Shown here one piece after another: positions 1 to 10,787 of a stretch of DNA of 64,000 bases. Below the pieces are notes generated by a model. That model worked only from the letters and a program-made list of their open reading frames with translations. It ran no database searches and had not been told where the DNA came from. The DNA lies in the NCBI GenBank assembly GCA_027924585.1, contig BSBM01000179.1:13674501-13738500 (forward strand), written 5' to 3'. Origin of the DNA: Larix kaempferi. Lineage: Eukaryota > Streptophyta > Pinopsida > Pinales > Pinaceae. A program made the translations under genes and the position numbers. Positions within the stretch are counted from its first letter, which is position 1, and each line of letters opens with the position of its first letter.

Positions 1-561
1 ACGGTGGCTCTTTAATTAGAAAATCAACCACGATACAGACCATTAAACCAATTTAACGTGCGGTAGAATAAATGTTAACTTTATTTTATTACATTTCAAA
101 TCAAGTTTCAACTATGATGAAACCCTATAGATCCAACTACATATAAATGAATACATCAACACATATCCTTATATTGTTAAACCTTGCACTTTGGGGCAAT
201 GAATGATATCGTTGGTCTTTGTGACAACCTTAATACTTTTAATTAATGGGATCAAGACTATATCCACAGTCTCCCAACTATTATCACATGCAACTAAAAC
301 ATTAGTGCATAATATTTAAGTCAAGGATCAAAGATCAAAACTTAGCCTTAGGGTTAAGCAAGGCCTTTTACAAACTAATAGCAAGAACAAGATAAAAAGA
401 ACAAAAACATCACATGTAGGTATGATGGTAGCATGACGATAAACACCCATGGTTGTGCAAACCTATCATATAACCATTTTAAGAATTGGGTAAGCGACTA
501 TACAAAGCAACAACAAATTATTTATGCTGTAGTAACTAATACATACTGAATCATAGAGACG

Positions 562-618
<57 letters not shown>

Positions 619-2359
619 TTATGAATTTTTGAGGTTCGTGACAGTGGGTGGGCTTGGGATATAGATATCAATGATGTGTAAAAATAAATTTGCACTTCAA
701 AATGATGGGTGAAATTAAAATTCACACTTCATTAATGACGATTAATTTTATGAAGTGGCAATATTTTAATATGTAAAATGACAAATGACGGCTATTTACC
801 TATTAAATTTCAACCATGGATCAAATAATATTGCATCTTATTATTCTATTATGATTAGTTATCCAGTTTTTATTATCTATATTTGTCATAACTTATGCAC
901 ATTTTTAGATGGGTGAACTTGCCTTTCTCATATGAGATATATGTCTCTTTGAAGTGTTCACTCCATCTATTTAGTAAAAAAAAAAATTCATACAATGGTG
1001 AATATGCAAATGGTGAACTTTCTCATATTGGATATATGCTTCTTAGAGCCTTGAATTTTGCAAAAATATTTCAAAAAAATGTCATCACATAACATAATGA
1101 CTTATTACTTAATAACACATTTTATGTTGATGTATTTATGAGTTGGCCTTAAAAGAGCATAAAGTTCAATCTTCTAATTGTATATTTTAACATCAAAATC
1201 AAGTTTTAAATGATATGCATCACATCAACATCAACACAATTGTTTATTCAATATTTTTAATCTAAGATGGTATTGAGGATGTACATATTTGCAAATTTAT
1301 TATTTAATTATATATGCAATTTTCTATTCTACATATTCTACATTTATGTAATTTAGTTTATGTTTTCTTTATCATTTTACTTTTATACTTTTTATTTCCA
1401 TTCCAATTTCATGTAATCTAGTTTATCATGGTTATAAAATTTCTCTCTCTTATGTTATTCCTTCGATACATAATGGGAAGATAAGATCATTTTCAACCGC
1501 TAAACATTTGAAAAAAATGCAATTCGTGATTCTTACAAATGTAATATATACTATCAATAGTATGCCCATTCTACTTTAAATGAAATTTTGAGGAAATTAT
1601 AGATTATTTATGTTGATAAAAAAACAATATAAACTCATATTCATTTTCATTATATGATCATTAACACCAAAAAACCAAATTAATTATTTAACAAACAAAA
1701 TGACAAAAAACTATTTTATCTTACCTATATTGAACCTATTCATGCAATGGTTCAAGAAACACACAAACTAGAGTAGGAGCTTTAGATGGGGTGGGTTTGA
1801 CTAAGGAACCTTTTGCATATTTATGGTAGATCAACCCTTAGTTCGAAGAGTTTTCTCTTGACTATTGGCCATTTGAGGTTGTTGATGTTGTTTTCTCTTC
1901 ATGGAGTTGACAACACAAATAGAATTTGTGTTGCAAAGTGGACCTAGGATGAAATGCAATTAGTTTGATCAACCATTGCAGTGATTAATGCATATAATTG
2001 CAGGACCAAGCTCAAAGATGTACTAGTCTCCCAACTATCGAGGTATTGATTCACAAATACAAATTATTGATGTATTTTTTTGAATTGTTTCACTATGACT
2101 TTGTTTTTTATAAAACCCAAAAGCATACCCTTTCATGGGAATGGAATGAGTGGGAGAGGGTTTTATCACTATTACATGGTGACACTTCTAATATATTAGA
2201 CCATTCATTTAATAAATGCTTCATTTTCTTTTTCCATGAGTTGTAAATTGCTTGTTGGAGCACTTCAAGGACATGTGTCTTGAACTCTTGTCAGTGCTAC
2301 TTGTGGAAAAAAATACGGGCAATGTAGTGGAAGAAATAATTTCTAGATCTTGCACTTAT
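1..2359. other. AT-rich intergenic DNA without a recognised gene
   Basis: I see no coding region that I can defend here. The longest open frames (895-1092 and 1998-2246, plus strand) have no recognisable domain, are very rich in Phe, Ile and Lys as expected from AT-rich noncoding DNA, and have no neighbouring exons. The only clear structure is the TA microsatellite listed separately. Confidence 0.5.
563..616. repeat. (TA)n microsatellite
   Basis: An uninterrupted run of alternating T and A about 54 bases long, a simple-sequence repeat of the kind common in plant intergenic DNA. Confidence 0.95.
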
Positions 2360-3060
2360 ATCTAGCTATGATCAAACCTAGAAAATAGGCCACCATCTAT
2401 GCATGTGACCATTTTCAATTTGAAATCAATTCTTAGATGGACCTTGAAAGAAATTATGAGATGAGTATACAACATGAGAATTATGAAACGAACTCTAGGA
2501 CAATTAGTCCTATGACCAAATTCGAACATTTTTAGTTGAATTTTAAAATGACTTATAAAACAATTTCTAAGTAAAATATGGAACACAATTCTTAGATGAA
2601 TGCTAAGGCAATGAAACTTGACACCAATCCTAAGAATATTCAAATGGTTTTTGAGATGATTCTTGAAATAATTCTTAAATGAATCTACAATAGTAACGAT
2701 GTTGAGATGAATAATGAGGTAATCAATTCTAAAACCAATCACTAACATCTTGAGACATACTATGAGATGGATCTTGTACTAATTTCATATTTCATAGATG
2801 AATCTATAACAAATTTGTGACATGAACATCAAAGCATTGAATAATTTTGAGAGCAATCTCGAGCATCTTTAAACATATTTTAAGTTGACTCTTGAGATTA
2901 TTTTTAAGATAAATTTGCATAAAAAATTTGATATGAAATTTGAGAGAATTAATTATGATAACAATCCTAAGAATCATTAAATAAACTTTGGCATGAACCT
3001 TGAAACAAATTTCAACATGAATCTTCACCACAATTTTCAAAGATAAAAAAAAATTGCAAT
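2360..3060. repeat. Degenerate short tandem repeat tract
   Basis: Words such as 'gaccttga', 'gaatcttga', 'aattcttagatga' and 'aatcctaaga' recur irregularly every 20-35 bases across about 700 bases. On the minus strand two open frames (2362-2748 and 2804-3040) show the same pattern as repeated peptides like 'FKVHLKI', 'LKICLKM' and 'KNNLKSQLKI', separated by a stop. The periodic peptide reflects the DNA repeat and not a known protein. The unit length cannot be fixed by eye because the copies have diverged. Confidence 0.55.
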
Positions 3061-3639
3061 TTCAATGAAGTATTTTTTTGTTTCAAAAAATATTAATTTG
3101 TTCAAAACATTTTTTTTTATCTTAGGACTTTACAATGTTGACTTATTCATACCATTTTTTTTTGTACATTTTTAGGGTGTTACAATGTTGACTTGTCATA
3201 ACAATTGCCTTTCTTTCTTGTCATATTTGTACAATTAGTCTTAAAGCATACAACTTATGATGTTATTTTCTGAAAATTTATGATATTAATTAGAGATTAT
3301 ATGTTGTTTTCCTTATCATTTTTTATTAATTGTCAATTTTTTATGTTTTTTCAAAATGAAAAATGCATCACTAATATGGGATGCACACAAATCTCTACAT
3401 TATGTTGATACATACATTTCTCCATTATTTATTATGATCACATGATTAAGTAAGCACATTTATATCATAAATGTTAGCTCATGACATTAGTGACTTGTAC
3501 AACTACTGACATTGACTTCTTCAATTGTTGACGTTGACATATCTACACATTGCTTAGTGTAATGAATTTACCAGGAAACCTACAAGTTACTTCTCTTCAT
3601 TCTGAGGATGGTACTCAGAGTAAGTTGAATTCTTCCCTT

Positions 3640-3765
3640 CTCAAGGTCAATCCAACAATTAATAATCGGCTCAAGAAGAGAGCAAGCATGTCAGAAAGTG
3701 AGAATTGAACTAAGGGATGATAACAATTTTTCTCTTAACCACTCAAGCTTCACCCAATTGACCCA
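3640..3765 (-). mobile_element. Possible tRNA-derived SINE
   Basis: Read on the minus strand this stretch has an A-box-like word TGGTTAAGAG (plus 3732-3741) followed about 30 bases later by a B-box-like word AGTTCAATTCT (around plus 3701-3711). That spacing and order is the internal RNA polymerase III promoter of tRNA-derived SINEs. I found no clear target-site duplication, and the ends are approximate. It differs from the SINE family seen at 46.3 and 53.1 kb. Confidence 0.35.
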
Positions 3766-3877
3766 AAAGACATTATCATGTGAATATCTAATATGATTAT
3801 AATTAATATTCATAAATTATATTTCAAAATTTACCAATATATTGTTTGAAATACCTTGTTTTCAAAAGACCTCCAGC

Positions 3878-4200
3878 CGCAGGAAACGAAGCGGCCGAAG
3901 AACGCTGCAGGAAATGAAGCAGCCGAAGAACGCTCGCGGTAGGCACTGCAGCCAAAGAGTTTCCCACCAAACCAAGTCGCAGGGAAAGTCTGGGTTTCCC
4001 AGCGCACACCATGGGGGGAAATGGTAAAGTAGCCGGGAAAGTTGATGTTTTCCACCGCACGCTACTGGGGAAAAAAATGGGCTAAGTCACGGGGAAAGTT
4101 GGGTTTTCCGGCGCACACCATGGGGAAGAAAAAAATGGGCAAATTCGCGGGGAAATTTGGGGTTTTCCAGCGCACGCCATGGGAGAAAAAAGAGCATTCT
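3878..4200. repeat. GC-rich tandem repeat island (two units of ~28 bp, then four of ~57 bp)
   Basis: The first part (about 3878-3934) holds two copies of a unit with GCAGGAAACGAAGC and GCCGAAGAACGCT. The second part (3981-4200) holds four copies of a unit of the form GGGAAAGTTGGGTTTTCC, GCGCACACCATGGGG, AAAAAATGGG; the GGGAAA anchors fall at 3982, 4035, 4092 and 4150 (spacings 53, 57, 58). The island is far richer in G and C than its surroundings. It is flanked by related words (TTGTTTGAAATACC at about 3841 and ATATTTGAAATACA at about 4210). Open frames across it on both strands are by-products of the repeat. Confidence 0.85.
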
Positions 4201-5028
4201 ATCAAAACAATATTTGAAATACATTGTATTCTAAATACCTTTATCCCCAAAATGTGTTGGGTCCAATTTATCAAGAAACGTTTTGTCCATGTCCTCTTCA
4301 TAAATATCCAACATAATATAGCCATTTCAATCTAGATGGTTAAATTCACCCATTATAAACCTTGTAATTTTCTTGCCCAAATGTTTTCAATTTCTAAAGA
4401 ACTTCTTTACATTGATGAGTATCTTCATTGATGCATATTTGACAAAGCTTTTGCATGTTTCGTGGACACTTATGTTTCACTTTTTATATATTGGCTGAAA
4501 AGAGTTCAACTGCATTATAATCACCACATTGGTTTCTCATAACAACAACTACATTATAATCACCATATTGATTTCTCATAACAACAATAATAAAATTTTG
4601 TGTAATGTATCTTTACAACAATATTATTAAGTACCTTAAAAATATCACATATAAACAGGATAGTATGTTACATTTATCATTACTTTATATTGCCTTCAAT
4701 ATTTCCACATTTCTAAAAAAAATATTCAAACTCACCTCATCACATTAATATTTCACCTTATCAAATTTTCAATATTTCATTTTATATTGTTTTCACATCA
4801 TTACATGTAATTTACTTTATGCTATTTTCTGTTTTGTTTTTGACATCCCATTACACATTTTGGGACAACTACTGTGAATTTGAGCATTTTACGTCAATCT
4901 TTGAACATTTTGCCTAAATTTTTGAATATTTTGATTATATAGACATATGCCCATCTATTATGAGGACAACAAATAAATGAATAACTGAAAACACAAAAAA
5001 AAAAATGGGAACCTAGAATGTCATCTTT

Positions 5029-5254
5029 AAGATTTGTTATTATGTGATTAAATATTTAAGAAGAACAATCTTGTAATCCTAACTTGTCGCTTTAAAAAAG
5101 ATGCGTTTATTGGTTAGCAAATGTTTAAGAATTTTTAAGATTTGTTATTATTTGTTAATTGGTGATTAAATATTTAAGAAGAACAATCTTGTAATCCTAA
5201 CTTGTCGCTTTAAAAAAGATGCGTTTATTGGTTAGCAAATGTTTAAGAATTTTA
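5029..5254. repeat. Tandem duplication of ~108 bp
   Basis: The segment starting AAGATTTGTTATTATG at 5029 is followed at 5137 by a second copy starting AAGATTTGTTATTATT. The copies are almost identical through AGAACAATCTTGTAATCC, CTTGTCGCTTTAAA and TTGGTTAGCAAATG. The second copy carries about 10 extra bases near its start. The near identity suggests a fairly recent duplication. Confidence 0.9.
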
Positions 5255-5504
5255 GATTGATGCTTTCAAGTAATTTGGCTGATTATAAAGTCATGATCCC
5301 AGTTTGAATTTTCATGTGTTAAAGAAACCCATTAATTTTGAATTTTCATAAAATTAATTTTCCTGTGTTAAAGAAACCCGTTGCAGCACTGAAGAATTTT
5401 ATAAATTTATGATCCTACAAATAAGCACAGCAGCAAACTAAGAGAAACGAAGAAAAAATATAAATAGGAAAAAGACAAAACCATGGTAGCTTGTACCATA
5501 GTAA

Positions 5505-5788
5505 TTATAATGTAGTCGACGTCACAGCACTTAAGCCACGTCCTCCAAAAATCATTCTTGCGGCATGCCCGTCATTGTTCAATCCCATCAAGCAGTAAAA
5601 TCCACCATAGAGCACGCCCTGAAGCTCTCCATCTGTCACTGTAGCTACTCCACACCCCATATAAAAGGCCATAGAAAATGGTCTGGTGTAAAGTTTTGTA
5701 ATATGAAAATAAACTGAAAATATAAATGAGAAAACTACAATAAAGGAAAACTAAAAAAAACACAAACTCTTACTGGATTTGTGGCCAT
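5505..5788 (-). pseudogene. Small gene-like fragment, unknown product
   Basis: A 55-codon minus-strand frame (ATG at 5672, TAA at 5505-5507) has a composition unlike the surrounding AT-rich DNA: rich in Gly, with segments GVATVTDGELQG, LYGGFYCLMGLNNDG and MIFGGRGLSAV. A second, longer frame overlaps it (5572-5763), but its peptide looks random. Upstream on the same strand, an ATG at 5788 begins a short possible exon reading MATNP that ends in a strong donor, GTAAGAG, and a pyrimidine-rich tract follows. I could not find an acceptor that joins the two in phase. I do not recognise the product. The glycine spacing could suit a small membrane protein, but that is speculation. It may be a decayed exon of a host gene. 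Confidence 0.3.
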
Positions 5789-5869
5789 TCTGGTCCGTGA
5801 AAAATGAGGGAACAAAGGATTTAAAGATAGGTGAGAATAAAGATCCCAAACCTTAAGAATTTACAGTAA

Positions 5870-6420
5870 CTTTATTGTCCATTTTAATTTTTTTTTTTTT
5901 TTTAATTATAAAAAAATCCTAAAAAATATTTGATAACAAATTGATAAAAATAATACAATTTGAATCAAATATAAAATATATAAAATTAGTTTATTTTTCA
6001 AAACTAAGAAAATCTTAGAAAAAAAGAAATTAATTAATAAAAAACCAAAATCATATTAAAAAATTTATATATTTTGATTAAAAAGATTTAACATAAATCC
6101 ATTATCAAGTGTCAAAAAGATCAAATCCTTTGAAATGTGAACTTCTATATTAATTTTATATTATGAAAAGGTTTGTACCTTAAAAACATTATATTCTTTC
6201 TTAGTATTTAATAAATTTGAAGACGAATTCATAATGGTGTATTTTATTATATTTTTTTTTTTTTTACTTTTGCATTTTTACTTCAATCATTTTTTGTGGA
6301 TTTAATTTATTAATGTTATAGCTATAAAATATGGCTATACATGTATTTGACTACGACATATGGTTAATACACTTAGTAAAAATCATTAATAAAGAAAATT
6401 ACTAATAAAATTCAAATATT
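5870..6420. other. Very AT-rich noncoding DNA
   Basis: Homopolymer T and A runs and no open frame of note. I see nothing functional in it. Confidence 0.5.
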
Positions 6421-6655
6421 ATTATTATTATATTTTTAATTTTATAAAATATTATATTAAATTAACATATATAGAGATAGACATTATAATTTCTTTAATA
6501 TTAATGTGTAAAATTTAATATATTATATTTTTATTTTTATTATAAATAGTATTATTATATTTTTAATTTATAAAATATTATATTAAATTAAATTATAAAG
6601 ATAGATATTATAATCTTTTTAATATTAAGGTGTAAAATTAAATATTATAATATTT
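6421..6655. repeat. AT-rich tandem repeat, period ~127 bp, interrupted by the LINE
   Basis: The word ATTATTATATTTTTAATTT starts at about 6424 and again at about 6551, and both are followed by TATAAAATATTATATTAAAT, a GATAGA-containing stretch and AATATTAAxGTGTAAAA. Related sequence resumes on the other side of the LINE at 12278 (CTTTAATATTATGTTGTAAA). The LINE therefore landed inside this array. Confidence 0.75.
6642..6655. repeat. Target-site duplication, 3' side of LINE
   Basis: AAATATTATAATAT, identical over 14 bases to the copy at 12264-12277 on the other side of the LINE. Confidence 0.9.
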
Positions 6656-7044
6656 TTTTTTTGTAAGTAAGAGAGAGATAGAATTCTATTAATAAAGTAC
6701 AAAACATACCAAAATGGTACAAAGAGCCCAAAAAAGGATCAGAACATTCCAGAGGCCCATCTCAGTGGGGAAGATGGAAACCAACCCAATTTTCAACTTA
6801 AACCCCAGAACATCAAAACCAGTTTTACGACATGACCAAAAGATGCCAACAAAAACCCAAAAAGGGTGGCAGCCAATGCCTGTGCGAACCGAGATAGCCA
6901 AGAAAGAAGCTAAGACAGAAAATAGATTAATTCCTTGCTACAGAGACGGAAAGAAACCAGTAGTAAATGACATGATACACAAGGACGAAGAAAATTCCAC
7001 TGAAGATCCACAGCAAAAAGCCCAGCAAGCCGAACAAGTCCGGC

Positions 7045-7509
7045 CTACTGATCAAGGCTTGATGTCCCTGGCACCCCGCGTCTGACGCCCTGCGGAGGTT
7101 GAATGCAGAGGTCTTCCATCAGTGCTTCCAGGATACCAATTTTCTCCATTTCACTTTGTTGACTAACCTTCATACCTGCAATAACATCCTTCATATTCTC
7201 GACGATATTCTCACAGATGTGTAATTCCCGGCCTAGTAAAATCTTGCAAGCCCAGAAGGGGATAGCCATAACCTGATAACCCACACGCGCCTCAACCTCT
7301 TCCAGCAAGGCAATTTCCAAATAGGCAATCTGGTTTCCAATTGCCGACGGTGTTTCCTCAAGATAGAAGTGCGCCCAGTCAAAATTATGGGGGTTAACAT
7401 CCTCGTGGGTACTAGTCTGGGTGGACGAACCTTTCCCAGAGTGTCTCCCGCTGCCCCCAGGATTTCTACCCGACCCACGACGACTGCTGAACCGAATGCG
7501 GGGAGGCAT
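7045..7509 (-). CDS. Third reading frame near the 3' end of the LINE, unknown product
   Basis: A minus-strand frame of 154 codons beginning at the ATG at 7509 (MPPRIRFSSRRGSGRN) and ending at 7045. The frame is open further upstream to 7743, but that part has no protein-like composition. The N-terminus is basic with Arg, Gly and Ser. The remainder is acidic to amphipathic (YLEIALLEEVEARVGYQ, HICENIVENMKDVIAGM) and could form helices. I do not recognise a domain. It follows RNase H by about 510 bases and precedes the LINE 3' end, so it is part of the element. A third frame after ORF2 is not the standard plant L1 layout. It could be a captured host fragment or a lineage-specific accessory protein. 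Confidence 0.55.
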   Translation of the reverse strand: MPPRIRFSSRRGSGRNPGGSGRHSGKGSSTQTSTHEDVNPHNFDWAHFYLEETPSAIGNQIAYLEIALLEEVEARVGYQVMAIPFWACKILLGRELHICENIVENMKDVIAGMKVSQQSEMEKIGILEALMEDLCIQPPQGVRRGVPGTSSLDQ

Positions 7510-8020
7510 AATTCTCAGAAAGATAGAACCATATGACGACAAAAAGCCACCTTTTATATGAAACCAACTAATACAAAAGTTAAACTCAAACTGCATGCCA
7601 GGAGATAGGGATAAGCACACGGTTTTGGACTTGCACATCTGGCCATCCTTGTCATCCTTCGTAGATTTATAATCCGCATTCCTATGTCTAGAAATGGGGA
7701 TTGTACCCATCCATAAATTCTCATGAGTACTAAAATTAACCACTTTGTCCTAACCAAAGATCTCGCCTACTTGAAAGATGATGAGCCTACAAAACTTACT
7801 ACTTTCTGTACCATCCCAATTGCTGAGATCATTACTGCCTTCAACTCAGTACACACTCCTACCATTAATCATGATGGTACCATTACTCCCATCTTTCAGA
7901 CACTTGAGAGAATTAAGGCAGAATGACCGGATGAGCGTGTATTGTAATAACCATCTATCAACCGACTTCAATTCCATAAGGTGTCATGAAATCACCCAGG
8001 TACATTGCATAATAAGGATG

Positions 8021-9245
8021 TTAAGTATTGACATGCGTTGGGTTACTGCCTGCAAGTGTCCTATCTACCCGACCTCCATGTGATTCTTCGTCCTCATGGC
8101 ACGTGGTGTCCGCCCGAGGAATGAGATCGACAGCAGTGATCATCTCACAGTGATGCCTGGCCATGTGATCACACATCTCATCCAAGGGTCCAGCTTTGAA
8201 TGCAACACGTACCTTAACACCCATATTGGCCAGCTTGTCTGCCAACTTATTGCCTTTTCAACGCACATGTCTGAACTTAATGGCCGGAGAGGTTCTCAGG
8301 ATCTGCTGAAGCTGGTTCAACCTGCCTTCCCATCTCCAATTCAGTGAAACCTTTGAAACAACCACCCCTCTCTGAATACGACATGCCATGGTAATTAGAA
8401 TGTTGGAGTCGCCTTCCACAATCAAAGGTAACCACTTTTTTGTAATCGCCCAATTGATACCATTAACCATGCCTTCTAACTCCGCAATGTTATTGGTTGT
8501 TTCGCCCAGGTTACCCTAGAAAGCGCCCAACACCAGGCCGAGGTCGTTTCTGATGGCTCCCCCAAAACCTTCATGGGGGGTTTCCTTTTGTTGCCCCGTC
8601 AAAATTGAGTTTCAGGGTATCAACCAGAGGAGTTTTCCAAAAGTCAGGGCTGGTGGATTTTTCCCTACTATGCTACGTTTCGGCGATGCCGCTAGGTAAG
8701 CTGAAAATTCCCCATTCATTAAAAATTAATCTCTCAGTGGGATCCGCATTTCCAGTTTCAGGGGGTAGACTTTTAATGTATAAAGTTCCCTTGATATGTA
8801 TTTCAAGAACCTTCCAAATTGCCTCAGTACTTCTTTGCTTTTCCTCAAAGATTCTCAGGTTCCTCTCCTTCCAGATTTCCCAAACCACAAATCCCGGGAA
8901 CAATTCCCAAATTTGGTTAAGAAGTTCACTTTGAAAAGGCTTAGCCTGCCATTTTTCCAAAGTCAAGTCTGAGCAGGCCAAAACTCTTGCAGTCTTCCTA
9001 AATCTCTCTTCCCCCCTGATCCAAAAGAAAGAGGCCAGCGGGCACTCGTCTAGCAGATGGTTAATGGATTCACTTTCGGTCATGCACATGCTGCAGCGGG
9101 AAGGCCTAGAGAAGCCTCTCTTCCAAAGGTTTTCCCAAGTCAAGATGCAACGGTGAATTAGCAGCCACCCAAAAGTTGCAATTTTAGGCCACTGGTTCAT
9201 CTCCCAAACTTTTTTCCATTTGTCGTACTTGGGCATCTTCCACAA
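8021..9245 (-). pseudogene. LINE ORF2 C-terminal part: zf-RVT and RNase H
   Basis: The minus-strand frame 9245-8673 carries the zf-RVT (zinc-binding in reverse transcriptase) region: WPKIATFGWLLIHRCIL, then CSMCMTESESINHLLDECP, then VVWEIWKERNLRIFEEK, all typical of plant L1 ORF2 proteins. RNase H follows in pieces: GGAIRNDLGLVLGAF, then NNIAELEGMVNGINWAI with the catalytic Glu, then IVEGDSN with the catalytic Asp, then GNKLADKLANMGV at the C-terminal end of the domain. At least one stop and a frameshift near 8258 separate the pieces. In active LINEs RNase H would degrade the RNA strand of the hybrid. Here it cannot be made intact. Confidence 0.85.
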
Positions 9246-10748
9246 TGGCCAGGACCTCCACCTTCAGCCAATCCCAGCATGAGTGAAAGAAATTTGTGGT
9301 GAAGCCATCCGGTCCAAGAGCTTTGTCATCTGCCATTTGTTTGATGGCTTCATCAAGTTCCTCCATTCTGATAGTCCCCATAAGGAGTTTATTGTGGTCT
9401 TCTGTGACCAGTCTCGGGATATGGTGGAGTACCTTCTCCCTTTCAGCTTTCCTATTGATATTAGGTTCTTCCAGTAAGTCTTCGAAGTGATCTTTCAGGG
9501 TCTGCTCTATTTCAGGTTGAGTTTCCACCATATTACCATCCTCCTTCTTAAGCCTCACCACCCTGTTCCCATGTTGGTTTTGGATGGTGGCTTTGTGAAA
9601 GAACTTGGTATTACGCTCAGCATCTTTCAACCAATGACTCCTAGATTTTTGCTTCCATAGGAGTTCTTCCTGGTGGTCTTTGAGGTTGAGTTCCTACAAA
9701 ATATTTTGTTCCTATTCCTTTAACTCCGTGGAATAACCTTGACTCATAGCCGCCTTTTGAACCTCCTGTAGTTTAAGGTCGAGCAACTTATTACCTTGAA
9801 GAATGTTCCCAAAGATTTCTTTATTCCACTTCTTTATTTTTCCTTTAAGGTATTTTAAATTTTGTTCAAACTGGTACATCTTGGTTCCCATGATAGGGTC
9901 ACAAGTCTGCCACCACTGTCTCATTTGGTCCGAAAAATCAAGGTGCAGGAGCCAGAATTGTTCAAACCTAAATGGACGTCTGAGGTTTTCTCCTATTCTA
10001 TGCCATTCCATGCTGATCGGCCAGTGATCCGAGCCCGCAGAGGGCAGTACAACTACTATCAAATCCCCGCCTCCCATCATAATAGATTCAAAAACCAAAA
10101 ACCTATCTAATATGGAAGCAATGCTGCTGTCCCCTGCTCTCTTATTATTCCAAGTGTATAAGCCATTGGAGGTTTTGACATCGATCAAATCCAAATTTTT
10201 TATTACATCCGAAAATTTGTCACTACTGGGGTGTAGATAACGTCGAACTCCACGTTTCTCATCAAGATTCCTAATTAAATTGAAGTCCCCCCTATGATCC
10301 AAGACCTATCGCTAGTCTCTCTTTTGATATTCCTAATGGAATTCAATAAGGAGCTCTTATGGTTGGCTAGAGAAGGTCCGTAAACATTTGACAAAAAACC
10401 CCTGACTCTGGTCCCTAAAATATGGAAAGAAGCAGATAAGATAAATTTTGAAGCCATCCAATCAGACAGACTCACTTCCTTAGGGTTCCAGAGAATGCCA
10501 ATTCCCTCGGCCGAGCCAATAGCGTCAATTGCTACCACATTACAGTGTTTCCATACTTTCTGCCCGATGGATTGAAGATCTGATTCAGAGCACTTAGTTT
10601 CTCGGAGAAAAACAATTGCAGGTCTCTCTAGTTCGATTTTTCGTCGTAGGAGACGGGTCTTTAGGATTCTCTTGCACCCTCTAATGTTCCAGGATGTAAT
10701 CCACATCTGATAACTGATTAAGGTTGGAGGATGATACAGCCACATCAA
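9243..10748 (-). pseudogene. LINE ORF2 N-terminal part: endonuclease and start of RT
   Basis: The frame starts at about 10748 and quickly reaches WITSWNIRGC, the opening of an exonuclease-endonuclease-phosphatase fold. FLRETKCSE, GIGILWNP and FLSNVYGP follow; after a frameshift at about 10300 come DFNLIRN, LDRFLVF and GSDHWPI with the catalytic His region. This domain nicks the target DNA. Stops near 9709 and 9697 break the linker. The RT begins with KDAERNTKFFHKAT and DKALGPDGFT, which are RT motifs before the palm, and then stops near 9243, where the frame joins zf-RVT sequence. The palm with the YxDD motif is gone, so a deletion has removed the RT core. Confidence 0.88.
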
Positions 10749-10787
10749 TGGTGGGATACTGGCACGATGCCACCAGGTTCCTTCCTA

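Noticed and set aside
3824-4335. Overlapping open frames on both strands with repeated MGKKK and HGVRW peptides
   Set aside because: They arise from the 57-base tandem repeat and exist on both strands at once.
6714-7085. Plus-strand frame of 123 codons at the LINE 3' end
   Set aside because: Antisense to the LINE 3' untranslated region, which gives clear minus-strand evidence; no known domain.
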